Positions 23,201-32,115 of a stretch of 40,914 bases of DNA are shown here, piece after piece (the stretch's first letter is position 1; each line of letters opens with the position of its first letter). The position numbers were made by a program, and so were the translations under genes. Under the pieces are notes generated by a model. That model saw only the letters and a program-made list of their open reading frames with translations. It searched no databases and was not told where the DNA came from. Origin of the DNA: Azolla pinnata (lineage: Eukaryota; Streptophyta; Polypodiopsida; Salviniales; Salviniaceae). The stretch spans positions 1 to 40,914 of the forward strand of contig JBBBWG010032886.1 of NCBI GenBank assembly GCA_037176905.1. Direction: 5' to 3'.

Positions 23201-25222
23201 GTACATACTGTGGCCAAGAGGTTGCGATAAAAGTTTTGAAACCAGACCGGATGAGTAATGACATGCAGAAAGAGTTTGCTCAGGAAGTTTACATCATGAG
23301 GTATGCATTAATGATTTTGGTTGTTTCAAGATTCTTAGATGCTTGCACCCTACATGCTTATCATTCTCTTCGTAGGAGAAAATATTGGGAAAGAAGGGTG
23401 GATATTAGGCTTCATAGGGCATAGCTAATCGTCAATGGTTTGGGGTTTCATAGTCTCCAAGATGGTCGTGTGATTGCTCGTTGCATGTGTATTGGTCATG
23501 GAAGGGTATGAAGCTTCACTGGATCTGACTATTGAACTGAGATAGGATCGGTGATGTAAATAGGGATTGTCAAAACTTTGGCAAGGTTCTCTGCATTCTC
23601 ATTTAACTAAAAATTATTTGTGCTACTTTCTTGGCTTTATTAGCGTAACATGTAAAGGGTATCTACACTTGTTTGTTCTTATAACGGACTAGTATGTACG
23701 AAGTGATTCGTGATAGCCTAATGTTTGTTTACTGGTTTCTACATGGAATAGGAAGTAATGTTCTCTTTCTGTCAATGTGTGATGATGATGCCCATGATGC
23801 AGAATTCTAATGCACCACTGCCTTCAACAGGAAAGTGCGTCATAAAAATGTTGTGCAGTTCATCGGGGCATGCACTAAACCTTTACATCTTTGCATTGTA
23901 ACAGGTGATTTTGGGAAATTTCCTCCAGAGTTGGTCATACACAGGCATCTGCTGTGTAGCGATGACAGATTTCATGCTTCTATTTTGTTTTTGTTGCAGA
24001 GTTCATGTCTGGTGGAAGCGTTCATGACTATCTTCATAAACGGAGAGGAGTTTTCAAGGTGCCAGAGGTGATTAAAGTGGGGATTGATATTTCTAAAGGA
24101 ATGGACTATCTACATCAGCATAATATCATCCACAGGGATCTGAAAGCGGCAAATCTTCTGATGAATGAGCATGAGGTGATGTTTCGTCGCCCATGAGTTA
24201 TTAATGATATATTAGGAAACATGTCATGGGTTAAAATATCAAAGCCTGGGTTAATTACAGGTGGTCAAGGTTGCTGACTTTGGAGTTGCACGAGTTCAAT
24301 CACAAACTGGAATAATGACTGCAGAGACAGGAACATACAGGTGGATGGCACCCGAGGTATATGGTTGAAAGTTGAGAATTATAGCTAATGATTTGAAGCA
24401 AAAAGTATCTAATGAAAACTCACTTGTATGACAGGTAATTGAGCACAAGCCCTATGATCGGAAGGCAGATGTTTTCAGCTTTGGAATTGTGCTATGGGAG
24501 CTTTTGACCGGAAAGGTAAGCCGGAAAGCTGTAACTTTGCAGGGTATAAAACTGAAAATTTGCTTTCCTGATCGCTATGTCTGAGGGTCGAGCTTGTGGG
24601 ATGTTTCAGATACCTTATGAGTACTTAACTCCATTACAAGCTGCAGTAGGAGTGGTGCAGAAGGTACATTGATTTAAGCCTCATCACATGCATTGAACAA
24701 GCATTTCCAAGTTCCACGATCTGTGATTTGAATTTGTCCCTCCATTCAACAGGGGTTACGTCCAACTATTCCGAAGGGTTCTAATCCTAGTCTTTCTGGA
24801 TTATTGGAAAAATGTTGGAAGCAAGATCCAAAAGAACGGCCCGACTTTTCTGAGATCACTATTATCTTGCAGGATATTTTGAAAGAGGTAGGTGATTTTC
24901 TTGTCCATCGGCCTATTACTGTACTACTGTGGCTAGTTTCAGTGACGAAATTTGGGAGAAATACCTGGTTCTTTGGTGCCATGACATTTCGATAAAAGGA
25001 ACAACTAGGCCTATATAAAAGTAATGGAAAAAACTTGAGCTTTATAAGCAGTTCTTTTTATATCAAAGGTGCCTCTCAAACCACAATGGAAGATTCGGTT
25101 GCCATATGAGCTCTTTGACGGTAAGAAAATCTCAAATTCATATGTTGTCACTGATTTTGCAGGTTACTAATGCTGATAAGGAGAAAAAAGTGGGCTTCCT
25201 ATCGGCTTTTAAAAGGGTGTAG
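20216..25222 (+). CDS. STY46: ACT-domain Raf-like Ser/Thr/Tyr kinase (STY8/STY17/STY46 type)
   Basis: Arabidopsis members phosphorylate chloroplast transit peptides in the cytosol. Sixteen exons: 20216-20505, 21263-21377, 21667-21749, 21846-21971, 22174-22240, 22333-22443, 22625-22675, 22945-23120, 23193-23300, 23831-23904, 24000-24175, 24261-24356, 24435-24515, 24610-24663, 24753-24887 and 25163-25222. All are GT-AG, phases agree throughout, and the joined protein is 600 aa (family about 550-575). An in-frame TGA at 20207 supports the first ATG; Met17 is an alternative. In order: N-terminal [33 protein letters not shown], an ACT domain (about 213-281, with [20 protein letters not shown]), a kinase domain from about 327 with [15 protein letters not shown] (K353), HRDLKAAN (D447), DFG (465-467) and GTYRWMAPE, ending [10 protein letters not shown]. 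All catalytic residues are present. Family and exon model are firm; which paralogue it is, is not. Confidence 0.93.
21973..22150. repeat. About 99-bp tandem duplication in kinase intron 4
   Basis: TATGAAAACAT...GCAAATGTTCACTC...TGTTTTTATATTGATA, starting at 21973, recurs diverged from 22072. The first copy starts at the donor site of exon 4 (GTATGA); in the second copy the donor GT reads CT, so it is not a competing donor. Confidence 0.7.
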
Positions 25223-26823
25223 ACAAAGAAGACTCGTGAAGGCTTGGACATTATGTGTAATAAAAGCCACGGATGGAGAGACACAATCATTGGAAAGCAA
25301 CAGTGTTGCAAACGGAAGCAGGCTTTTTGAAGCCGGATAAGTATCGAGATTTACTCGAATTCTCTGTATCTTGTGACGTCAATGTTCCTACATCTTTTGA
25401 GAAGTGATTGTTCACTCGACATGCCACATGTCTTAGCCCTAATCCCTGAACTCTGAATCCATACACTATGAACCACAAACCTGATTCCAAGGATTAAAAT
25501 TATGTCTCGACACGCACACACAAAGGTTACTTCTCCTTTTTATCCTTTCATGTGGAATCTTCACGTTGGATGTACAATTGGTTACTTCAAAACTTCTGCT
25601 TTCGCCTATCTAAAACTGTTTGAATCGATGCCGCAGATTTCATGTGTTGTGCATGTTGGGTTGGATCGATCGCCTTCGTAAGTGATGGCGCAAAACTGAT
25701 CACAAATTAGGATGCCCAGGGTGTGATTGTGTCTTTACTATTCTAATGTTTGGGCGACAGGAAATGTGTTTTGCACCTTCTCTCAAATACACGCTGTCAT
25801 CAAGAGTCTGTTCCTTTGAAACAAATGGTATACGCTGAGCTGTGGTACCAACTCCAAATGCTATTTCAATGGATGGCTTCTTACAACTTCGAAATATAAT
25901 GTAGTTAGTTTTCCGCCGGTGTTTTGAATGTAACATTGTTTGGCGGTGATTGTATCGATGAATGGCTCTGAGATCTGTGGAGCATGATGCTCTTGTACAC
26001 CAACTCCGAAATGCAATATGGTTTATTGCTCGAGGAACATGGTGACCACAAAAGATTGGAGTTCCTTCAAGAAGCTCGATGCTCGTATGGCTTGTGTTTT
26101 TGTAGTGCGCATTCCAAGTGTGTGAGAGCATAACAATCATTTGGGTAAAGCTTTTTGGCATTGAGTTGTTGGAACCTTGAAATGTATGTTCGGCATGATG
26201 GTACATAATGATGAGAAAAAGCTCCGGTGTCCGTTGGTATGCCTATACCCTTTGAAAAAAAAATTAAGGCAATGACAATCATTTATGAGCCGTGGAAGGC
26301 CACTAATCTTGAATGTTATGGTACTGACTGATCTTAAATGAGATCGATGATCGGCATTAGCAGGTCGATATGGACAAGGTCCGTGCCCTATGAAGCGATG
26401 CAAAGAATAGAATCGCAAAGCCTTCATGCGCAAACTGTTCACATGACTCGACGAGCTTTTACAAACACAGTCCGGCTTTAACTTGCATCGATTCTGATCT
26501 GCTCCGTCATTATATGCTAGCATTGTTTGTCAATTACCAACGCATTTCCGAGGATCTATTTAGCCCCAATTCTTCGCGGCGACGAAGCATGGAGGGATGG
26601 CTCCAAAGGTCAAATTCCATGTTTCTTGATCTCGGGCGAATGCCCACTACTTTAGCAAAGGCTATTGCCTCGGTGGGGACGAGGGGGCGCGGAGAGATGA
26701 AGCATACAATGGGCATGAGCCATGGACATGGAAAGTGTGACTAAGCTCAAAACAACAAACAAACACAAAGGGGGGCTAAAGACCCAAGAATACAATGTTT
26801 TCGGTCCCCGTTCAAAACACTGC
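25223..26823. other. Intergenic region, no recognised gene
   Basis: This lies between the kinase stop and the TATA box of the desiccation-protein gene. The minus-strand frame at 25700-26206 (168 codons) has no domain or compositional support. Related words (ACCAACTCC.AAATGC.AT) occur near 25848 and 25999, hinting at an old internal duplication. The kinase 3' UTR should occupy the first few hundred bases. Confidence 0.45.
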
Positions 26824-26830
26824 TATAAAA
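26824..26830 (+). promoter_or_regulatory. TATA box of the desiccation-related gene
   Basis: TATAAAA lies 118 nt upstream of the ATG at 26942. Initiation about 30 nt downstream gives a short 5' UTR of roughly 85 nt containing the CCAGAG repeat. It also places an upstream in-frame ATG (26795) outside the transcript, which decides the start at 26942. Confidence 0.65.
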
Positions 26831-26868
26831 GCCGTTGTCCAAAATTGTGTTGTTCTGGGGAGTAGGAA

Positions 26869-26905
<37 letters not shown>

Positions 26906-26918
26906 CAAAGCCAGAGCC
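26869..26918. repeat. (CCAGAG)n hexanucleotide repeat in 5' UTR
   Basis: About eight CCAGAG units with one variant. In the frame of the downstream gene they would read as alternating Gln-Ser, but they lie before the chosen ATG and after the TATA box, so they are placed in the 5' UTR. Confidence 0.85.
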
Positions 26919-26941
26919 CGAGTTTGCGATATCCAGGAAAA

Positions 26942-29336
26942 ATGGACCTTCATCGCCGGGCTCGCATCGGGCATTGCCTCGTCGCCGCGTTCACACCTGG
27001 CCTCTTGTCCTGGCTCCTCTTGCTTGCGGCCGGCCAATGCCCGACGTATCGATCTTCGGGCACTTATGCCCCAGACCGCAATCTCACGGGAGTCGACAAC
27101 GATCTCGTCGAGTTCGCACTCAACTTGGAATACCTCGAGGCCGAGTTCTTCCTGTGGAGCGCGCTCGGTTTCGGGCTTGACGAAGTCGCCCCACAGATCG
27201 TCGCGGGCGCGCCCGTTCCGTTGGGCGGCCAAATGGCCGCCCTCGACGGCTTCGCCCGCAACCTCTCCTTGCAATTCGGCCTCCAACAAGTCGGGCATAT
27301 CAGGTCAGCCTCGTCCGAAAAAAAGCGTGATTATCAATCCGATGATGATGATGATGATGATGATGATTCCAACGATGATGACGTCGACGGTGACGGTCCC
27401 GCGATAATTCCAAATGCTCATGATTCTGATGATGATGACGGCGATGATGATGATGATGATGATGATGATGCTGATGATGATGATGATGATGCGATGATTG
27501 ACGATGGCGATCGTCCGATGACGATTCCAAGTGATGATGATGATGATGATGATGGTGACGGTGATGATGATGGTGGTGGTGATGTAACGATTGACGATGG
27601 CGATCGTCCGATGATGATTCCAAATGATGATGATGATGATGATGATGTAACGATTGACGATGGCGATTGTCCGATGACAATTCCAAATGATGATGATAAT
27701 GATGATGATGTAACGATTGACGATGACGATTCCAAATGATGATGATGATGGTTCGATTCGACGAGTGAATGGTACACTTACTTGGGTTTTTTTTATTCTT
27801 TTGATGCATCTCGACAATGTTGGGGGGACGCGTAGAGCGATCCTCGAGACGATCGAGGGCTTCCAGCGTCCGCTCATCAACATCAGCGCTGGTGTGTTCG
27901 CGCAGCTCATGAACCAAGCGTTCGGGAAGCGGCTCGATCCGCCATTCGATCCGTACCAGGACTCGCTGCGCTTCATGATCGCCAGCTACGCGCTGCCGTA
28001 TGTCGCACTGACGGGGTATGTCGGCATGAGCCCGTCGCTCGAGAGCTCGGGAGCAAAGCGGGTAAGCGTCCCTAGAGAGAAACTCCGGTCGTGGGACCGT
28101 ATCCGTTTGCAAACGCCGGATTCGATTCTAGTGGGTCGGGGGTTTCCGATTCGTTGGTCAGGCTAATAGCCGGTCGATTGTAACCAAGCCCATCTCGGTG
28201 GAGTCCTTGATCGATCGTAAATATGGATAGAATGCTTAGGTCGATCGATCGATCGATCGTAAATATGGATAGAATGCTTAGGTCGATCGATCGTAAATAT
28301 GGATAGAATGCTTCGGTCGATCGATCGATCGATCGATCGATCGTAGTGGATAGAATGCTTAGGTCAATCGATCGATCGATCGATCGATCGTAGTGGATAG
28401 AATGCTTAGGTCGATCGGTCGATCATAGTGCCGATAGAATGCTTAGGTTGATCGATCCATCGTAATGGATAGAATGCTTAGGTTGATCGATCCATCGTCA
28501 TGTATAGAATGCTTAGGTCGATCGATCGAAATGATTGAAGTGGATAGAATGCTTAGTTCGATCGGTCGATCATAGTGAATAGAATGCTTAGGTTGATCGA
28601 TCCATTGTAATGGATAGAATACTTAGGTCGATCGATCGACCGTAGGGGTTTGGAATGCTTAGGTTGATGGATCGATCGTAGTGTTAGAGTTGAACTAACG
28701 AATTCGATTAGCTGCGACGTTAGCTACATGATAGTATGGGGGGATATAGGGGGGAGGGGGATCTGATCGATCCGATCGATCCGATTGAACCCGATCGATC
28801 TCGATCAATCGGGTTCGATCGGATCGATCGAGATTGATCGGGCTCCATCGGGTTCGATCCCGATCAATCCGATCGATCCCGATCGATCCGATTGATCCCG
28901 ATCCATCCGATCGAACCCGATCGATCCGATCGAACCCGATTGATTGAAATGCATGGTGGGGCAGCTGGTGGCAGGATTGTTGGGGGCGGAGGCAGGCCAG
29001 GACGCGGCGATCCGGGGATATCTCTACGCGGCGAAGGACGCGGCGGTGGAGGGCTACGCGCACACGGTCGCGGAGTTCACGGCCAAGATATCGGAGCTCT
29101 GGGACCGGCTCGCGGGGAGCTGCCTCGGGCCCCGCCCGTCGCAGACAAGCGTGCTCTCGGCCGACGGCTTCTCGCTCTCGTTCGGCCGCACTGCGATTCC
29201 CATCCTGCGCATCGTCTACGGCTCGGGCGCCGAATCAGTCCCCGGCGCCTTCTTCCCCCACGGCGCCCGCGGCATCATCGCCCAGGCTGCCCTCCAGTCC
29301 CTTGGCCGCCCATCCCCGCCCTTGCAAAAACATTAG
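26942..29336 (+). CDS. Desiccation-related protein PCC13-62-like (ferritin-like fold)
   Basis: This family was first found as a desiccation-induced protein of the resurrection plant Craterostigma; its biochemical role is unknown. Exons are 26942-27303, 27836-28061 and 28965-29336; introns are phase 2 and phase 0, GT-AG. The product is 319 aa (Craterostigma protein about 313). The N-terminus has a hydrophobic core (LLSWLLLLAAG, residues 21-31) that reads as a signal peptide. Family blocks follow: VDNDLVEFALNLEYLEAEFF, FGLQQVGHIR, PPFDPYQDSLRFMIASYALP, GYVGMSPSL, LVAGLLGAEAGQDAAIRG, VAEFTAKISELWDRL and ILRIVYGSGAESVPGAFFP. The ExxH position reads QQVGH where I expect QEVGH, so a presumed metal-ligand Glu is Gln116 (CAA). 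Exons are GC-rich beside the AT-rich kinase gene. Intron 1 stays open in frame through an Asp-rich repeat. Identity is firm. Confidence 0.93.
27340..27750. repeat. GAT-rich minisatellite in intron 1, 63-bp units
   Basis: GATTGACGATGGCGA-type blocks start at 27496, 27589, 27652 and 27715, so the spacing is 93, 63 and 63 nt, all multiples of three. (GAT)n runs separate them. Read in the frame of exon 1, each unit encodes VTIDDGDRPMTIPN plus an Asp run, and the frame stays open to a TGA at 27737-27739. The differences between units that I checked are mostly non-synonymous, so there is no clear sign of protein-level constraint. Confidence 0.9.
28205..28685. repeat. GGATAGAATGCTTAGG / ATCGATCG minisatellite in intron 2
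   Basis: About 11 copies of GGATAGAATGCTTAGG are separated by variable runs of self-complementary GATCGATCGATC. Unit length is about 40-50 nt and varies with the number of ATCG units. The array is dense in GATC and TCGA palindromes. Confidence 0.9.
28762..28948. repeat. CGATCGATCC decamer array with inverted repeat before acceptor
   Basis: GATCGATCC-like decamers in both orientations fill the sequence up to 16 nt before the exon 3 acceptor (AG at 28963-28964). CGATCGATCCGATTGAACCC (from about 28777) faces GGGTTCGATCGGATCGATCG (from about 28809), so the intron RNA could fold into a long hairpin close to the 3' splice site. Confidence 0.8.
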
Positions 29337-29640
29337 CAAGAATGAAAGAAAGAAAGAAAGAAAGAAGGACGGAAGGAAGAGAGATCGATCAGAGACGGGA
29401 GCGCGATGGGATTTTTTTTACCGGATCGATACGTCAGCGATTGGCGTCTGATCTCGTGCTTCGAGCCTCGTGTTAAAAATTACCGTCTCTGCCTTCCAGG
29501 TTCTCGTCTTAGCAGTAATCGTGACTCCCTGGTCCATTGCCGTGAGTGCCAATATAAAAAGGTTTATATGTGTATTTGAACTTGTGCCCTGTAGCTATAT
29601 AGGATCAATATGTTTTAAATGCTTGATAATATCTTAAAGC
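29337..29640. other. 3' flank of the desiccation-related gene
   Basis: This should contain the 3' UTR. It carries a short (GAAA)n run at about 29344-29367. Nothing else is recognised. Confidence 0.4.
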
Positions 29641-30000
29641 ATAGTCATATTAACGTTATAAACGACTTGCGGTATCCGCAGACATCGCAAGTCCTCAGAG
29701 CTTTGAGTGACAATCATACATGTAAGCCATGCGACAACCATACGTGTAAGCCATGTGGTTAGCATGCATGAGCCTTAGAACTCTATAAATACCGAGTTGG
29801 TCTCAGTATTGAACCATTTCGGTTCGACGCCAGTTTTCGGCGACTTGTACTCCGAGTCTCTTGATAATACATATTTTGTCTTCTTGTTCTTATTTGGTTT
29901 TCTTCTTGTCCGATTCGCATTTTTCAAGTTAAATCGTTATTTATGAGTTTCGGTCGTGATAGTTTCAATCAGAATCTGCACCTTTTTTTTTAAGTTTCTT
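29640..30000 (+). mobile_element. Probable LTR/leader of a decayed Ty3/gypsy element
   Basis: The sequence directly upstream of the gag remnant looks like an LTR promoter region. It has a 24-bp tandem pair (CAATCATACATGTAAGCCAT at 29711, a variant at 29735), then TATAAATA (29784-29791), then a CG-containing leader and T-rich sequence. LTR borders and the primer-binding site were not identified, and no second LTR was found, so the limits are approximate. Confidence 0.45.
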
Positions 30001-30020
30001 ATCCAAGTGTCATTATCACA

Positions 30021-30870
30021 ATGAAGACTGTTAGCAAGCAAGAGTATGATCGTATTGTATTAGAGCTTGACCTTCTAACGACAAAATTTGTCATGTTAGA
30101 ATAAGAGAATCAGAAATTTCTTGGAGATTTACAACAAGTGAGTGTTGAAATGGCACAACACAAGTTTTCTAAAAGAGTTCAACAACTTGAAATAGTTTTA
30201 TTATCTCTTTGATAACAAGGTTCGACATCTCAAAGCTCAATTAAAAAGTCAAAAATTAGTTTACTAGCAAAGTTTGATTCGAGGTTCCTTAAACAAGGTG
30301 CACTTAGTAATTAATATGCATCCCAACGGATATTCAAGTGATGCATCCCAAGTAGGGGTAGTTAGAACACTATTGACGGGAAACGCCCTAGCATGGTTTG
30401 CACCATTATTGAAGAAGAAATCCCCAGTCTTAGAAAACTTTGAAACCTTCATTGTTGAGTTTCAAGCAAGTTTTAGTGATGCAGATAGTGTGAGAACAAC
30501 GATAAACAAGATTTGAAGATTGCGTTAAGGTGATTGACCTGCTTCAGCTTACGCAGCAGACTTTTGGCTTCTTGCTTGTGATATTCCTTGGGATGAAGAA
30601 GCGTTAAAGGACTTATTCCGATATAGATCTCATAATGATGTGAAAGACTTGCTCTTGACCTTTCACGAAGAGCCTAAATAAGTTATGGAGGCAATTAGTA
30701 GAGTTGTACGATGCGATAATCGACTATTTGAATGGCGTTCAGAGCGATAACAATTTCGTACGGCCAAGGGGAGATCAAATATATGCTTTGATCGTTGGGT
30801 AAATCCATTGTGTTTATATTGTGGTGGATCAAGTCACATAGCAATTACTTGTCCTCACAAGTCGAAATGA
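30021..30870 (+). pseudogene. Ty3/gypsy gag pseudogene
   Basis: A gag polyprotein remnant. The frame from ATG 30021 (MKTVSKQEYDRIVLELDLL) breaks early. From 30274 a second frame reads on for 600 nt: LLTGNALAWFAPLLKKKSPV, FETFIVEFQASFSDAD, LLACDIPWDEEALKDLFRY, DVKDLLLTFHEEPK, ISRVVRCDNRLFEWRSER and a CCHC zinc knuckle (C-X2-C-X4-H-X4-C, 30811-30852). Six nonsense codons interrupt this frame at 30514, 30526, 30535, 30679, 30748 and 30868, with no frameshift. No protease, reverse transcriptase or integrase follows, so the element is truncated as well as dead. Confidence 0.85.
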
Positions 30871-31824
30871 CAAGCCGTGACATCTATCGTTGCCTACGAG
30901 CTTTCACTTGAGATGATTATCATTATCGTTACATTCATGGCATCATTCTGGCACATTGCACAGTAACGCATTGGGCGATTGGATAAGGATGATAGATGGC
31001 ATGGAGCTACATACAATACAAGGACCACAATCAATCGGTTTCACCAACCTTGCTCCTTAAAGGAGGCTCCACGTGATGACTGAGCCAATGCAAAATGAGT
31101 CAGATCTTTTGGGGGTGTGGCATTGTGTCGGGCAAGATACTCCATCATTGAATGTGTCAAATAAGATTGCCGACGGGCCATTGAACGATGCCCATATAGT
31201 AAGTAGTAGACAGATCTCGCATCACCCCTAGCAAACTGGACATTAGTACCTTTTCCTTCTACTTCTTCTTCTTTTTCTTCACCTTCAATCTTCTTCTCCT
31301 GCAACGATGGAACTGATGTGCATTTTTGGGCACAGTGCGAGAACCTAGCAGGGTAAACAAGACCGAACTTTTGTTGATTTGTTTCAGTTCCTGTCGTCAG
31401 AGAAGCGGAAGACGGGTTTTCATTGAAGGCGATAGAGTTTTACCAACCCCACCCAGTGTATAAGTTTGTGTTTGATTATTTGAGATACTCGGGCATGTGG
31501 CATATTCAGAACTTGCGCAATGATTTATTCTTTGATGGGCTTTCTAGAGTATCTCAACATATATGTAGGATAAGAGGAAAGTTGATTTTGGCAGTTTTTA
31601 CAGCCAGGTTGCATAACAACCTTTGTCTCGCAGATGAGTTAGATTTATGCTGTTTTGTACTGCGGGGAACCTTAGAAGGTTGCCCTTGCCACATCGCTAG
31701 TTTCGAAGTCGCTTCGGTAGCACGGTTCTTCTGTATCGTCATGTTGTTTTGATACGAAACGTACATTTACGGAAAAACAAAAGAAGGAAAAGAAAAGGGG
31801 TTTTTCTCTTTTGGCCTGGGCCAA
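30871..31824. other. Region between gag remnant and RING-gene repeat array
   Basis: The gag frame runs on briefly to a TAA near 30964. Beyond that no coding unit is recognised. The plus-strand frame at 31423-31752 (109 codons) and the minus-strand frame at 31041-31304 have no known domain; both could be parts of further decayed mobile sequence. A short TTC-rich tract lies near 31258-31285. Confidence 0.4.
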
Positions 31825-32006
31825 GTGTGAAACCGCCCATCTCCCACCAGGTGTGAAACCGCCCATCTCCCAGCAAGTGTGAAACCGCCCATCTCCCACC
31901 AGGTGTGAAACCGCCCATCTCCCACCAGGTGTGAAACCGCTCATCTCCCACCAAGTGTGAAACCGCCCATCTCCCACCAAGTGTGAAACCGCCCATCTCC
32001 CCTGTT
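31825..32006. repeat. Seven-copy 26-bp repeat upstream of the RING gene
   Basis: GTGTGAAACCGCCCATCTCC plus a CACCAR tail starts at 31825, 31851, 31877, 31903, 31929, 31955 and 31981, an exact 26-bp period with only a few substitutions. It ends about 110 nt before the RING-H2 ATG, so it is core promoter or 5' UTR. The period is not a multiple of three, so it is not coding. Confidence 0.95.
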
Positions 32007-32115
32007 CTCCCCTGTTCCTTCTTCTTCTTCTTTCTTCTTTCTTCTTCTTCTTCTTCTTCTTCTTCTTCTGCTTCTGCTTTCTGATTCTGATTCTGATTCT
32101 GCCCAATGACCCAAG

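Noticed and set aside
25069..25120. Possible 52-nt cassette exon in the last kinase intron (TCAAAG|GTGCC ... GACG|GTAAG)
   Set aside because: Its length is not a multiple of three, so inclusion would shift the frame of the final exon, and the encoded peptide is not part of the family.
25700..26206. 168-codon minus-strand frame 3' of the kinase
   Set aside because: No family resemblance or start context. Looked at as a possible retroelement fragment, but nothing diagnostic was found.
26795..26941. In-frame upstream ATG extending the desiccation protein with a Gln-Ser repeat
   Set aside because: A good TATA box at 26824-26830 lies downstream of that ATG, and the ATG at 26942 is directly followed by a signal-peptide-like sequence.
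27300..28112. Minus-strand His-rich frame of 270 codons
   Set aside because: Antisense of the GAT array and of exon 2 of the desiccation-protein gene.
31329..31344. Word TGGGCACAGTGCGAG shared with the ARM/TPR exon near 10188
   Set aside because: A single 15-nt match without flanking similarity, within chance for two 41-kb strands with biased composition.
31423..31752. 109-codon frame starting MKAIEFYQPHPVYKF
   Set aside because: Protein-like at first glance, but no domain is recognised, and it sits between a dead gag and the RING promoter array. It could be mobile-element debris; not enough to call a gene.
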